Source of the DNA: CAYMGQ01 sp964390055
GTDB taxonomy: Bacteria; Bacillota; Clostridia; Peptostreptococcales; Natronincolaceae
DNA: 64,000 nt
Direction: 5' to 3'
Assembly: GCA_964390055.1 (NCBI GenBank)
Contig: CAYMGQ010000002.1
Coordinates: 1-64,000 of the forward strand
Shown: positions 8,266-15,049 of the stretch, one piece after another
Layout: each line of letters starts with the position of its first letter
How positions within the stretch are numbered: position 1 is the first letter of the stretch
Notes under the pieces: generated by a model
The model's input: only the letters and a program-made list of their open reading frames with translations
What the model was told of the DNA's origin: nothing
Database searches by the model: none
Translations under genes and position numbers: made by a program

Positions 8266-8874
8266 TTATATATCTCTAATAAAGGTTCTCCTATGTTGTT
8301 CAGTTAAACCATACTTCTTTAGGGCTTCCTTATGTTCCCTAGTGGGGTAGCCCTTATGTCGTCCAATGCCATAACCGGGGTATTGATTTTCCCATTTACT
8401 AATGCATAGTCCATCTCTGGTTTCCTTGGCAACAATCGATGCCGCTGCTATCCCATGCACGAGGTCATCCCCCTTTATTATTGATTTTTGGGGTATGTCA
8501 ATTTCAATTGTTTCAGCATCAATCAGGATAAAGTCTGCTAATATTTTATTTCCCTCTTTATCCTTCAAGTTTTCAATGGACTCCTTCATTGCTAATTTTG
8601 TTGCCTTTTTAATATTAATTGTATCAATTACTTTAGAAGATTTCATGCCTATTCCAATTGCTATTGCCTTTTCTTTAATAAGTTCAAAAAAAATCCTACG
8701 TTTTTTAGGAGAAAGTTTTTTGGAATCTTTAATCCCATCTATTTTAAAACCCCTTGGTAATATAACAGAAGCTGCTAACACTGGGCCAAATAGGCAGCCC
8801 CTTCCAACTTCATCACAAAAAGCTATATTTTTATAACCCTTTTCCCAAAGTTTGTTTTCTATATTTAATTTCAT
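8266..8874 (-). CDS. rnhB: Ribonuclease HII
   Basis: RNase HII cuts RNA in RNA-DNA hybrids and removes single ribonucleotides misincorporated in DNA. The protein is 202 residues. The active-site signature CDEVGRG (20-26) holds the first catalytic Asp-Glu pair; further conserved acidic residues lie in FILIDAETIEI (about 115-125) and in DLVHGIAAASIVAKETRD (about 136-153). The usual PLAG after GRG reads CLFGP here, a tolerated variant. The gene sits between rbgA and yraN, the classic ylqF-rnhB order. Confidence 0.96.
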   Translation of the reverse strand: MKLNIENKLWEKGYKNIAFCDEVGRGCLFGPVLAASVILPRGFKIDGIKDSKKLSPKKRRIFFELIKEKAIAIGIGMKSSKVIDTINIKKATKLAMKESIENLKDKEGNKILADFILIDAETIEIDIPQKSIIKGDDLVHGIAAASIVAKETRDGLCISKWENQYPGYGIGRHKGYPTREHKEALKKYGLTEQHRRTFIRDI

Positions 8875-8921
8875 ACTTATAATTTGCCCCCTTTAATATG
8901 GATATTAACCCATGACTGCCA

Positions 8922-9773
8922 TTAATTTATGGGAGGGCTTTCCAAAGATATGTTAGCTATCTTACCCTGTCTGAACTCATTTAATATTATTACCGCTACC
9001 CTTGTATAGTCTATCTCACCACCACTAATTATACAGCCCCTCTTCCTGGCTATATCATTCATAATTTCAAGGGGGTCTAGTAAGTTGCTGGCAAATTTAT
9101 ATCTTTCCATCAACCCCTTTTTGTTATCCTCTAGTAATCTTTCTAATAATTTAAATGCCAAGCTTTCAATGTCAATAAGATCATCCTTAATTGCCCCTGT
9201 GAAGGCTAGGTTCAGGGCTAGCTCTTTATCATCAAATTTAGGCCACAATATACCAGGTGTATCTAGTAATTCCATGTTGTTTTTCAATCTAATCCATTGT
9301 TTACCCCTAGTAACCCCGGGCCTATCTCCAGTTTTGGCACTTCTTCGGCCAACTAACCTGTTTATTAATGTGGATTTTCCCACATTAGGTATACCAACAA
9401 TCATAACCCTAATGACCCCTCTTTTTCTCCCCCTTGCCTCCAAGGATTTGTTTTTTTCGTCTAGAATTTTTTCCCCCAGGGTCATTACCTTATCTAGTCC
9501 TTCTCCTGTAATTGAATTAACAGGAACTGCCCTAATATTATTAGATAAGTAATGTTTCACCCATTCTTTGGTAATAAGAGGATCAGCTAGATCATATTTG
9601 TTTAAAATTATTATCCGTGGTTTACCTCCTAAGATTTCATCAATCAATGGGTTTTGACTGCTTGAAGGTATTCTTGCATCTAATAATTCGAAAACTACAT
9701 CGATTAGTTTAAGTTGCTCCCTCAGCAAGTCCTTTGTTTTTTTCATATGCCCTGGAAACCAATGTATATTCAT
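8922..9773 (-). CDS. rbgA: Ribosome biogenesis GTPase RbgA (YlqF)
   Basis: RbgA is a circularly permuted GTPase needed for late assembly of the 50S subunit. The permuted motif order is visible in the 283-residue protein: G4 NKYD (58-61), then G1 GIPNVGKST (127-135), then G3 DTPG (171-174). The N-terminus HWFPGHMKKT is diagnostic for the family, and a C-terminal helical RNA-binding domain follows. The start ATG follows GGAGGTCGCT. It is separated from rplS by a strong palindromic terminator, so rbgA probably belongs with rnhB-yraN. Confidence 0.96.
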   Translation of the reverse strand: MNIHWFPGHMKKTKDLLREQLKLIDVVFELLDARIPSSSQNPLIDEILGGKPRIIILNKYDLADPLITKEWVKHYLSNNIRAVPVNSITGEGLDKVMTLGEKILDEKNKSLEARGRKRGVIRVMIVGIPNVGKSTLINRLVGRRSAKTGDRPGVTRGKQWIRLKNNMELLDTPGILWPKFDDKELALNLAFTGAIKDDLIDIESLAFKLLERLLEDNKKGLMERYKFASNLLDPLEIMNDIARKRGCIISGGEIDYTRVAVIILNEFRQGKIANISLESPPIN

Positions 9774-9840
9774 AGCGACCTCCTGTATATCAATCGCATT
9801 TACTGCCTGGTAAACCCCAGCTAATTAAATCATTTCTTAA

Positions 9841-9870
9841 ATAAAAGGGACTGAATTCAGTCCCTTTTAT
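9841..9870 (-). terminator. Terminator after rplS
   Basis: A perfect 30-base palindrome with GGGACTGAATTCAGTCCC at its centre, flanked by AAAA on one side and TTTT on the other. It lies just past the rplS stop codon and can act in both directions, but both neighbours are minus-strand genes. It ends the ribosomal transcription unit. Confidence 0.88.
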
Positions 9871-9872
9871 CC

Positions 9873-10223
9873 CTAAAAGTTTTTCTTCTCCTTAATCTTA
9901 AATGCAGCCCTTCCTACCCTATCTCTCAAGTAGAATAATTTAGCTCTTCTAACCTTACCACGTCGCACAACATCTATTTTTTCAATCTTTGGTGAGTGGA
10001 CTGGAAATGTCCTTTCAACACCTACTCCATAAGAGATTCTTCTTACCGTAAAAGTTTCCCCGATTCCACCACCTTGACGTTTAATTACAATTCCCTCAAA
10101 GGTTTGGATTCTTTCCCTAGTTCCCTCTTTTATTTTAACATGCACTTTTACTGTATCTCCAGCGTTAAAACTAGCGATATTTTTTTTCATTTGTTCTTTT
10201 TCTATCGTCCTTATCAAATCCAT
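9873..10223 (-). CDS. rplS: 50S ribosomal protein L19
   Basis: L19 lies at the 30S-50S interface. The 116-residue protein has the conserved opening DLIRTIEKEQMKK, the core GDTVKVHVKIKEGTRERIQ (22-40) and the basic C-terminus with RRGKVRRAKLFYLRD. The ATG follows the strong site GGAGGTACAGCC. It is last in the rimM-trmD-rplS order, which is near universal in bacteria, but here it also has its own promoter and a short leader directly after trmD. Confidence 0.98.
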   Translation of the reverse strand: MDLIRTIEKEQMKKNIASFNAGDTVKVHVKIKEGTRERIQTFEGIVIKRQGGGIGETFTVRRISYGVGVERTFPVHSPKIEKIDVVRRGKVRRAKLFYLRDRVGRAAFKIKEKKNF

Positions 10224-10286
10224 GGCTGTACCTCCTTCCTTCCTAGGTGTTCTTATCTTAATAATAGAGGACCACCCGTACTAACC
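10224..10286 (-). promoter_or_regulatory. Probable L19 autoregulatory leader
   Basis: The 60-base leader between the predicted start and rplS can fold with GGTGGTC pairing with GAACACC, followed by CCTAGGAAGGAAGGAGGT that contains the ribosome binding site. This resembles the L19 leader known upstream of rplS in low-GC Gram-positives, where excess L19 is thought to repress its own translation. The assignment is from memory of that motif and its position, not from a covariance-model search. Confidence 0.5.
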
Positions 10287-10292
10287 TTGACA

Positions 10293-10321
10293 ATTATATC
10301 ATAAGAGTTTAAATTGTTCAA
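10293..10321 (-). promoter_or_regulatory. Sigma-A promoter for rplS
   Basis: Minus strand TTGAAC (10321-10316), 17-base spacer, TATAAT (10298-10293). It begins directly after the trmD stop codon and would give rplS independent expression. Predicted start near 10286. Confidence 0.75.
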
Positions 10322-10323
10322 TC

Positions 10324-11064
10324 TTAATTCTTACTAATTAAGGCATCTATAATTTTTTTCTCTTCTTGACCTAATTTCTCATAATTAATTAAATCAGGCC
10401 TTCTTTTCAGGGTAACTTGGATGGAATTCTTTTTTCTCCATTTTGCTATTTCTTCATGATTCCCCGATAATAGAATCCTGGGCACCTTTAACCCCCTGAA
10501 TTCTTGAGGTCTTGTATAATGGGGATATTCCAAAAATCCAGAAGAGAAGGATTCCTCTTTATGACTTTCTTTTTGTCCCAATACCCCCGGGATAAGCCTT
10601 GCAATAGCATCCACCATAACAGCAGCTGCTAACTCACCCCCAGTTAAAACATAATCCCCAATAGATATTTCATCCGTTACCAGTTTATCTATTACCCTTT
10701 GGTCAACACCTTCATAATGTCCACAAATAAAGACTAGGTGTTCTTCCCTTGATAGCTTGTAGGCCAGTTCCTGGGTAAAGGTTTTTCCCTTTGGTGAACA
10801 GTAAATGGTTCTTGGTCTTGCCTTTAGATTCATATTATCAACCGTCTCATTGTAGCAGTCAAATATAGGTTGTGCTGTCATAACCATTCCAGGACCTCCT
10901 CCATAGGGATAATCGTCCACTTTTTTATGTTTATCCTTAGAAAAGTCACGAATATTTATGTATTCAAGGTCAATTTTTCCTCTTTCCTGGGCATTCTTTA
11001 ATATGCTTTCGTTTAAAGGACCTCTTACCATTTGCGGAAATAAGGTTAGAATTTTAATAATCAT
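10324..11064 (-). CDS. trmD: tRNA (guanine-N1)-methyltransferase TrmD
   Basis: TrmD makes m1G37 in tRNAs reading CNN codons and prevents frameshifting. The 246-residue SPOUT enzyme shows the conserved YGGGPGMVM near residue 55, the trefoil-knot cofactor site with FICGHYEGVD and SIGDYVLTGGELA, and the C-terminal helical domain. It overlaps the rimM stop codon by one base (TAATG), so the two are translationally coupled. Confidence 0.98.
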   Translation of the reverse strand: MIIKILTLFPQMVRGPLNESILKNAQERGKIDLEYINIRDFSKDKHKKVDDYPYGGGPGMVMTAQPIFDCYNETVDNMNLKARPRTIYCSPKGKTFTQELAYKLSREEHLVFICGHYEGVDQRVIDKLVTDEISIGDYVLTGGELAAAVMVDAIARLIPGVLGQKESHKEESFSSGFLEYPHYTRPQEFRGLKVPRILLSGNHEEIAKWRKKNSIQVTLKRRPDLINYEKLGQEEKKIIDALISKN

Positions 11065-11564
11065 TATTCTATCATCCCTTCAATAGGGTTTATTATGATT
11101 TTTCCCTCTTCCAAAGAGATTTCTGGTATAAATTCTCTCACCGCTGGTATCATTATTTCTTTTTTATCTTTATCCTTAATTATATATACTTCATTAGAAC
11201 CTGCCTGTAAGATATCTACAACCTTTCCAAGGTACCTTTTATCTACAGTATAGGCTTCCAATCCAATAATATCAGATATATAATAAGTGTTCCTAGGCAG
11301 GTCCCGTTTTTGCATTTCTTCTATAAGTAGATATTGTCCCTTAAATTGTTCAACTTGTGTTATATTATTGTATCCATCGAAGGAAATTAAAACATCCTTG
11401 GGCCTATATCTTACATCTTTAATATAGAGTTTGCCCTTTATTCCCTCTATATAAACCCATCCTACTTCTTCAAATCTTTCTACATAGTCAGTTAGGGGTA
11501 GCACAGATACCTGACCCCTCAGCCCATGGGTTTTTAATATTTTACCTATTTTGATAAATTTCAT
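11064..11564 (-). CDS. rimM: Ribosome maturation factor RimM
   Basis: RimM assists 16S rRNA processing and assembly of the 30S head by binding S19. The 166-residue protein has the N-terminal RimM barrel with IGKILKTHGLRGQV (about 6-19) and a C-terminal PRC barrel with YYISDIIGLEAY and IMIPAVREFIPEI. It starts at ATG after AAGGAATG. It is the first gene after the khpA terminator and probably has its own promoter in the spacer 11565-11685, but I did not find a convincing one. Confidence 0.96.
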   Translation of the reverse strand: MKFIKIGKILKTHGLRGQVSVLPLTDYVERFEEVGWVYIEGIKGKLYIKDVRYRPKDVLISFDGYNNITQVEQFKGQYLLIEEMQKRDLPRNTYYISDIIGLEAYTVDKRYLGKVVDILQAGSNEVYIIKDKDKKEIMIPAVREFIPEISLEEGKIIINPIEGMIE

Positions 11565-11669
11565 AATTTTACATTCCTTTATATATCTTTAAAAGCCTAA
11601 TTGTTAATTAAAAGCATGGTCCTTTTATGGCTCTGCCTATAATAATTGATTTACGATTTCTAATGAATC

Positions 11670-11713
11670 TTAAAAAGCAAAAATTTTAAGGATTAGGAGA
11701 GCCTAATCCTTAA
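11670..11713 (-). terminator. Terminator after khpA, containing the khpA stop codon
   Basis: A 12-bp perfect stem TTAAGGATTAGG/CCTAATCCTTAA with a 4-base loop (11686-11713), followed on the minus strand by AATTTTTGCTTTTT. The TAA stop of khpA (11712-11710) lies in the base of the stem, so a ribosome finishing khpA could open the hairpin. This may allow part of the transcripts to continue into rimM-trmD. Confidence 0.85.
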
Positions 11714-11937
11714 ATAATTTCAACAATTACTCTCTTATTCTCCTTGGTAGCAGCCGCCTTGACTACAGTTCTTATAGCTTTGGCTATCCTTCCCTGCTTT
11801 CCTATTACCTTTCCCATATCATCAGGTGCTACTTTTAACTCAACAATAATGGATTGATTACCCTCAACTTCGTTAACCTGTACCTGATCAGGGTTATCTA
11901 CCAATGCCTTTGCAATTATCTCCACTAATTGACTCAA
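11710..11937 (-). CDS. khpA: KH-domain RNA-binding protein KhpA (YlqC)
   Basis: KhpA is a small RNA-binding protein that partners KhpB/EloR in Gram-positives and affects cell elongation and division. The 75-residue protein is a single KH domain with the RNA-binding GxxG loop at GKQG (46-49). The start codon is TTG, with GGGGGTG upstream. It sits in the usual place between rpsP and rimM. Confidence 0.95.
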   Translation of the reverse strand: MSQLVEIIAKALVDNPDQVQVNEVEGNQSIIVELKVAPDDMGKVIGKQGRIAKAIRTVVKAAATKENKRVIVEII

Positions 11938-11972
11938 TTTCTACACCCCCTTAATGGCTAAAAGCGTATCAT

Positions 11973-12218
11973 TTATTCAATAATACCATTCTTTTTAAAC
12001 AGAGCCCTAACAGTATCTGTGGGTTGCGCTCCATTGCTTAGCCATTTTGTTGCCTTTTCACCATCTATTTTTACCTCCTTGGGTTGAGAAATTGGATTGT
12101 AATATCCTATCTCCTCTATAATCCTTCCATCCCTAGGAGCCCTTGAATCAGCAACCACTATCCTATAGAAGGGTCTTTTCTTTGCACCCATTCTTCTTAA
12201 TCTAATTTTTACTGCCAT
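11973..12218 (-). CDS. rpsP: 30S ribosomal protein S16
   Basis: S16 is an early-binding protein of the 30S subunit. The 81-residue protein opens with VKIRLRRMGAKKRPFYRIV and continues with the conserved VADSRAPRDGR (22-32) and IGYYNP. The ATG is preceded by GGAGGTGAATAGTC. It lies between ffh and khpA, as in Bacillus and Clostridium. Confidence 0.98.
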   Translation of the reverse strand: MAVKIRLRRMGAKKRPFYRIVVADSRAPRDGRIIEEIGYYNPISQPKEVKIDGEKATKWLSNGAQPTDTVRALFKKNGIIE

Positions 12219-12253
12219 TGACTATTCACCTCCTATCAAAATATAAATTAAAT

Positions 12254-13597
12254 TTATCTGAAAAATGGAAAATTCATTCTTCCTCCCCTTTTCATAGACT
12301 TTTCCATATCAGTTAACTGCTTCATCATTTTTTTAGTTTGGTCAAATTGTTTTAATAGCCTGTTTACCTGAGGTACAGAAGTACCACTACCCCTTGCAAT
12401 TCTCTTCCTTCGGCTTGCATTGATTATAGAAGGCTTTAACCTTTCCTCCCTTGTCATAGATTGAATAATTGCTTCTATATAAATCAGTTCCTTGTCATCT
12501 ACTTCAAGGTTTTTAAGTTGTCTACCTCCCGCGCCTGGAATCATATTGAGTAGTTGACTTATTGACCCCATGCTTTTTACCTGCTGTAATTGATCTAAAA
12601 AGTCCTCAAAACTAAATTGTTGACTTTGTATTTTTTTATGCAAATCTTTAGCCTTTTCGGCATCCATAGTAGCCTCTGCTCTTTCAATAAGGCTTAATAC
12701 ATCACCCATGCCTAGTATTCTTGATGCCATTCTATCAGGGTGAAAGGGTTCTAAATCATCAAGTTTTTCACCCATACCAACAAATTTAATTGGTTTTTGC
12801 GTTACAGCTCTAACAGACAAGGCCGCACCGCCCCTGCTATCCCCATCTAATTTGGTCAGTATAACCCCGTCTATACCCAATATGCTATTAAATTCCTCAG
12901 CTACATTTACAGCATCCTGTCCAGTCATAGCATCCACAACCAAGAGTATTTCGTGAGGTTTACTTTGTGTTTTAATATTATTTAACTCATCCATAAGTTT
13001 ATCATCTATATGGAGTCTTCCCGCAGTGTCAATAATAACAACATCATTTCCTTGATGATTGCTATGCTCCATAGCCGCCTTAACTATATCAACAGGGCTT
13101 AGCTTGTCTCCCATTGTAAAAACTGGGACATCTACCTGGTCCCCCACCACTTGAAGTTGTTTAATTGCTGCCGGTCTATAGACATCACCCGCCACCAACA
13201 AGGGCTTTTTGCCTTGTTTTTTCAATAGGCTTGCCAGCTTGCCACAGGTAGTTGTTTTACCTGCTCCTTGTAAACCCACCAGCATATATACAGTTGGGGG
13301 GCTTGATGCAAATATTAACTTGCTCTGGCTTTGCCCCATAAGCTGGGTCAATTCTTCATTAACTATTTTTATTACTTGTTGGCCAGGGGTTAAACTCTCC
13401 AATACTTCCACCCCAATAGCCCTCTCCTGAACCTTTTTAATAAAATCTCGTGCCACTTTGAAGTTTACATCTGCCTCTAACAGGGCCAGTCTAACTTCTC
13501 TCATGGCTGCCGTAACATCTTGCTCGGAGAGCTTTCCTTTTCCCTTTAATTTCTTAAAGGTATTTTGTAGTTTTTCAGCCAATCCTTCAAATATCAT
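12254..13597 (-). CDS. ffh: Signal recognition particle protein Ffh
   Basis: Ffh binds signal sequences and 4.5S/6S RNA and delivers ribosomes to FtsY at the membrane. I start it at the ATG at 13597 (MIFEGLAEKL), which aligns with the conserved MAFEGLADRL start and has AGGTGA upstream. A GTG 9 bases earlier abuts the ylxM stop codon and is less likely. The 447-residue product has the N domain, the G domain with P-loop GLQGAGKT (108-115), DTAGR (190-194) and TKLDGDSRGG, and a methionine-rich M domain after about 300. It is co-transcribed with ylxM, rpsP and khpA. Confidence 0.97.
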   Translation of the reverse strand: MIFEGLAEKLQNTFKKLKGKGKLSEQDVTAAMREVRLALLEADVNFKVARDFIKKVQERAIGVEVLESLTPGQQVIKIVNEELTQLMGQSQSKLIFASSPPTVYMLVGLQGAGKTTTCGKLASLLKKQGKKPLLVAGDVYRPAAIKQLQVVGDQVDVPVFTMGDKLSPVDIVKAAMEHSNHQGNDVVIIDTAGRLHIDDKLMDELNNIKTQSKPHEILLVVDAMTGQDAVNVAEEFNSILGIDGVILTKLDGDSRGGAALSVRAVTQKPIKFVGMGEKLDDLEPFHPDRMASRILGMGDVLSLIERAEATMDAEKAKDLHKKIQSQQFSFEDFLDQLQQVKSMGSISQLLNMIPGAGGRQLKNLEVDDKELIYIEAIIQSMTREERLKPSIINASRRKRIARGSGTSVPQVNRLLKQFDQTKKMMKQLTDMEKSMKRGGRMNFPFFR

Positions 13598-13606
13598 ATT
13601 TTTCAC

Positions 13607-13987
13607 CTACCTGGAGAATTCTACCCCCATCAATTGATTTATCAAAGATTTTATTTTATTCATGCTTTGTCCTGTTTTCTCATCAATAGTATTTAACTTA
13701 TTCCTACCATCTATTTTATCGATTTCCAACTTTAGTTGTTGAATAATTTGCATCTTGTTACAATAATGCTTATACAGTTGGAGTTTATCCTCATAGCCCT
13801 GAAGAATCTTTTCGGTCCTTTTAATGCTATCAAATACTCCCTGCCTGGAAATATTTATATTTTTTCCTATTTCTCCAAGAGATAAATCATGATTATAATA
13901 TAAATCTAGAATATCTCTTTGCCTTTTAGTTAAAAGTTGACCATAAAAATCATATAACATAGTAATCTTAAGCTTTTTTTCCATCAT
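13607..13987 (-). CDS. ylxM: YlxM family DNA-binding protein
   Basis: YlxM is a small helix-turn-helix protein always found with ffh; in streptococci it modulates SRP-FtsY activity. The 126-residue protein begins EKKLKITMLYDFYGQLLTK and has a sigma-70 region-4-like helix-turn-helix at about 25-60 (YNHDLSLGEIGKNINISR), then a coiled-coil tail. The ATG follows GGGAAGGG. It is the first gene of the ylxM-ffh-rpsP-khpA unit. Confidence 0.92.
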   Translation of the reverse strand: MMEKKLKITMLYDFYGQLLTKRQRDILDLYYNHDLSLGEIGKNINISRQGVFDSIKRTEKILQGYEDKLQLYKHYCNKMQIIQQLKLEIDKIDGRNKLNTIDEKTGQSMNKIKSLINQLMGVEFSR

Positions 13988-14011
13988 TTAATAGCCCTTC
14001 CCATCCAATGC

Positions 14012-14033
14012 TGTAAAGTATAAATGCTTTACA
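14012..14033 (-). promoter_or_regulatory. Inverted repeat at the ylxM operon transcription start
   Basis: TGTAAAG (14012-14018) and CTTTACA (14027-14033) form a perfect 7-bp inverted repeat with an 8-base centre. It covers the predicted first transcribed bases (start near 14032). It could be an operator for an unknown regulator or a hairpin protecting the 5' end of the mRNA. No U-tract follows, so it is not a terminator. Confidence 0.5.
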
Positions 14034-14038
14034 CTAGG

Positions 14039-14067
14039 ATTTTATCCTATAACTTTTATCCTGTCAA
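14039..14067 (-). promoter_or_regulatory. Sigma-A promoter for ylxM-ffh-rpsP-khpA
   Basis: Minus strand TTGACA (14067-14062), 17-base spacer, TAAAAT (14044-14039), located between the ftsY stop and ylxM. It separates ylxM-ffh from the upstream smc-ftsY genes. Confidence 0.8.
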
Positions 14068-14080
14068 GGCTTTTTTTTGA

Positions 14081-15037
14081 TTATTGGTCTCCAAATAATG
14101 CCCGCACAAAGGTTTCTGGATTAAATTCTTGCAAATCATCAACCTGTTCTCCCACGCCTATAAACTTAACGGGGATATTCAATTCCCTACTGACTGCTAT
14201 AACAATACCTCCTTTAGCAGTTCCATCCAATTTAGTCAATACTAGGCCGGAAATATCTACTACCTCCTTAAATGCCTTTGCCTGTTGTATAGCATTTTGT
14301 CCTGTTGTAGCATCTAGCACCAATAAAACCTCTTTGCTAGCCTGAGGATACTCCCTTTCAACAATCCTAGATACCTTGCCTAATTCATTCATCAAATTTC
14401 TTTTGTTATGGAGACGGCCTGCCGTATCACAGATTAAGACGTCTATTTTCCGAGCCTTTGCCGCCTGTATGGCATCATATATTACTGCAGCGGGGTCAGA
14501 TCCTTCCTGGTGCCTAATAACATCTATGCCCACCCTATCCCCCCAAATCACCAATTGATCAATAGCGGCAGCCCTAAAAGTGTCTCCGGCTCCCAGCATT
14601 ACTTTTCTTCCTTCCTTTTTCAACTTGTGGGCGATTTTACCTATAGTTGTGGTTTTCCCCACCCCATTTACCCCTACAACAATAATAATTGATGGTGAAG
14701 GATCTATATTCAACTTACTAAAGGATAGTTTGTTTAGAATATCTACTAGTTTTTCTTCTAGTAAATTTTTAATATCCTGCGGGTCCGATACTTTCTCTTG
14801 TCTTACTGTATCTTTTAGCTCATCTACTATCTCCATAGTAGTATTTATTCCAATATCGGCGCTAATTAGAATTTCCTCCAAATCTTCAAAAAGATCCTCA
14901 TCAATTTTTTGGTATGATTTTATCAGGGAATCAACCCTATCAGTAATCCCTTGTTTTGTTTTACTTAACCCCTGTTTCAATCTTTGAAAAAATCCTGTTT
15001 TTTTGCTATTTGTGGCATTTTCTTCCCTATTTGACAT
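14081..15037 (-). CDS. ftsY: Signal recognition particle receptor FtsY
   Basis: FtsY is the membrane receptor for Ffh-ribosome complexes. The 318-residue protein has a short charged N-terminus instead of the long acidic A domain of E. coli. The NG domain follows, with P-loop GVNGVGKTT (122-130), DTAGRLHNKR, and TKLDGTAKGG. It lies directly downstream of smc (12-base gap) in the rnc-smc-ftsY order shared with Bacillus. The ATG follows GGGAGGAGTTATA. No terminator is visible after it. Confidence 0.97.
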   Translation of the reverse strand: MSNREENATNSKKTGFFQRLKQGLSKTKQGITDRVDSLIKSYQKIDEDLFEDLEEILISADIGINTTMEIVDELKDTVRQEKVSDPQDIKNLLEEKLVDILNKLSFSKLNIDPSPSIIIVVGVNGVGKTTTIGKIAHKLKKEGRKVMLGAGDTFRAAAIDQLVIWGDRVGIDVIRHQEGSDPAAVIYDAIQAAKARKIDVLICDTAGRLHNKRNLMNELGKVSRIVEREYPQASKEVLLVLDATTGQNAIQQAKAFKEVVDISGLVLTKLDGTAKGGIVIAVSRELNIPVKFIGVGEQVDDLQEFNPETFVRALFGDQ

Positions 15038-15049
15038 TATAACTCCTCC

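Noticed and set aside
9085..9552. 155-residue plus-strand frame
   Set aside because: Antisense shadow of rbgA; no family motifs.
9841..9870. Palindrome as an integration or restriction-linked site
   Set aside because: Its position after rplS and the flanking A/T runs are fully explained by a transcription terminator.
12254..13606. Longer ffh starting at GTG 13606
   Set aside because: The GTG abuts the ylxM stop codon and lies within the binding site; the ATG at 13597 aligns with the conserved family start.
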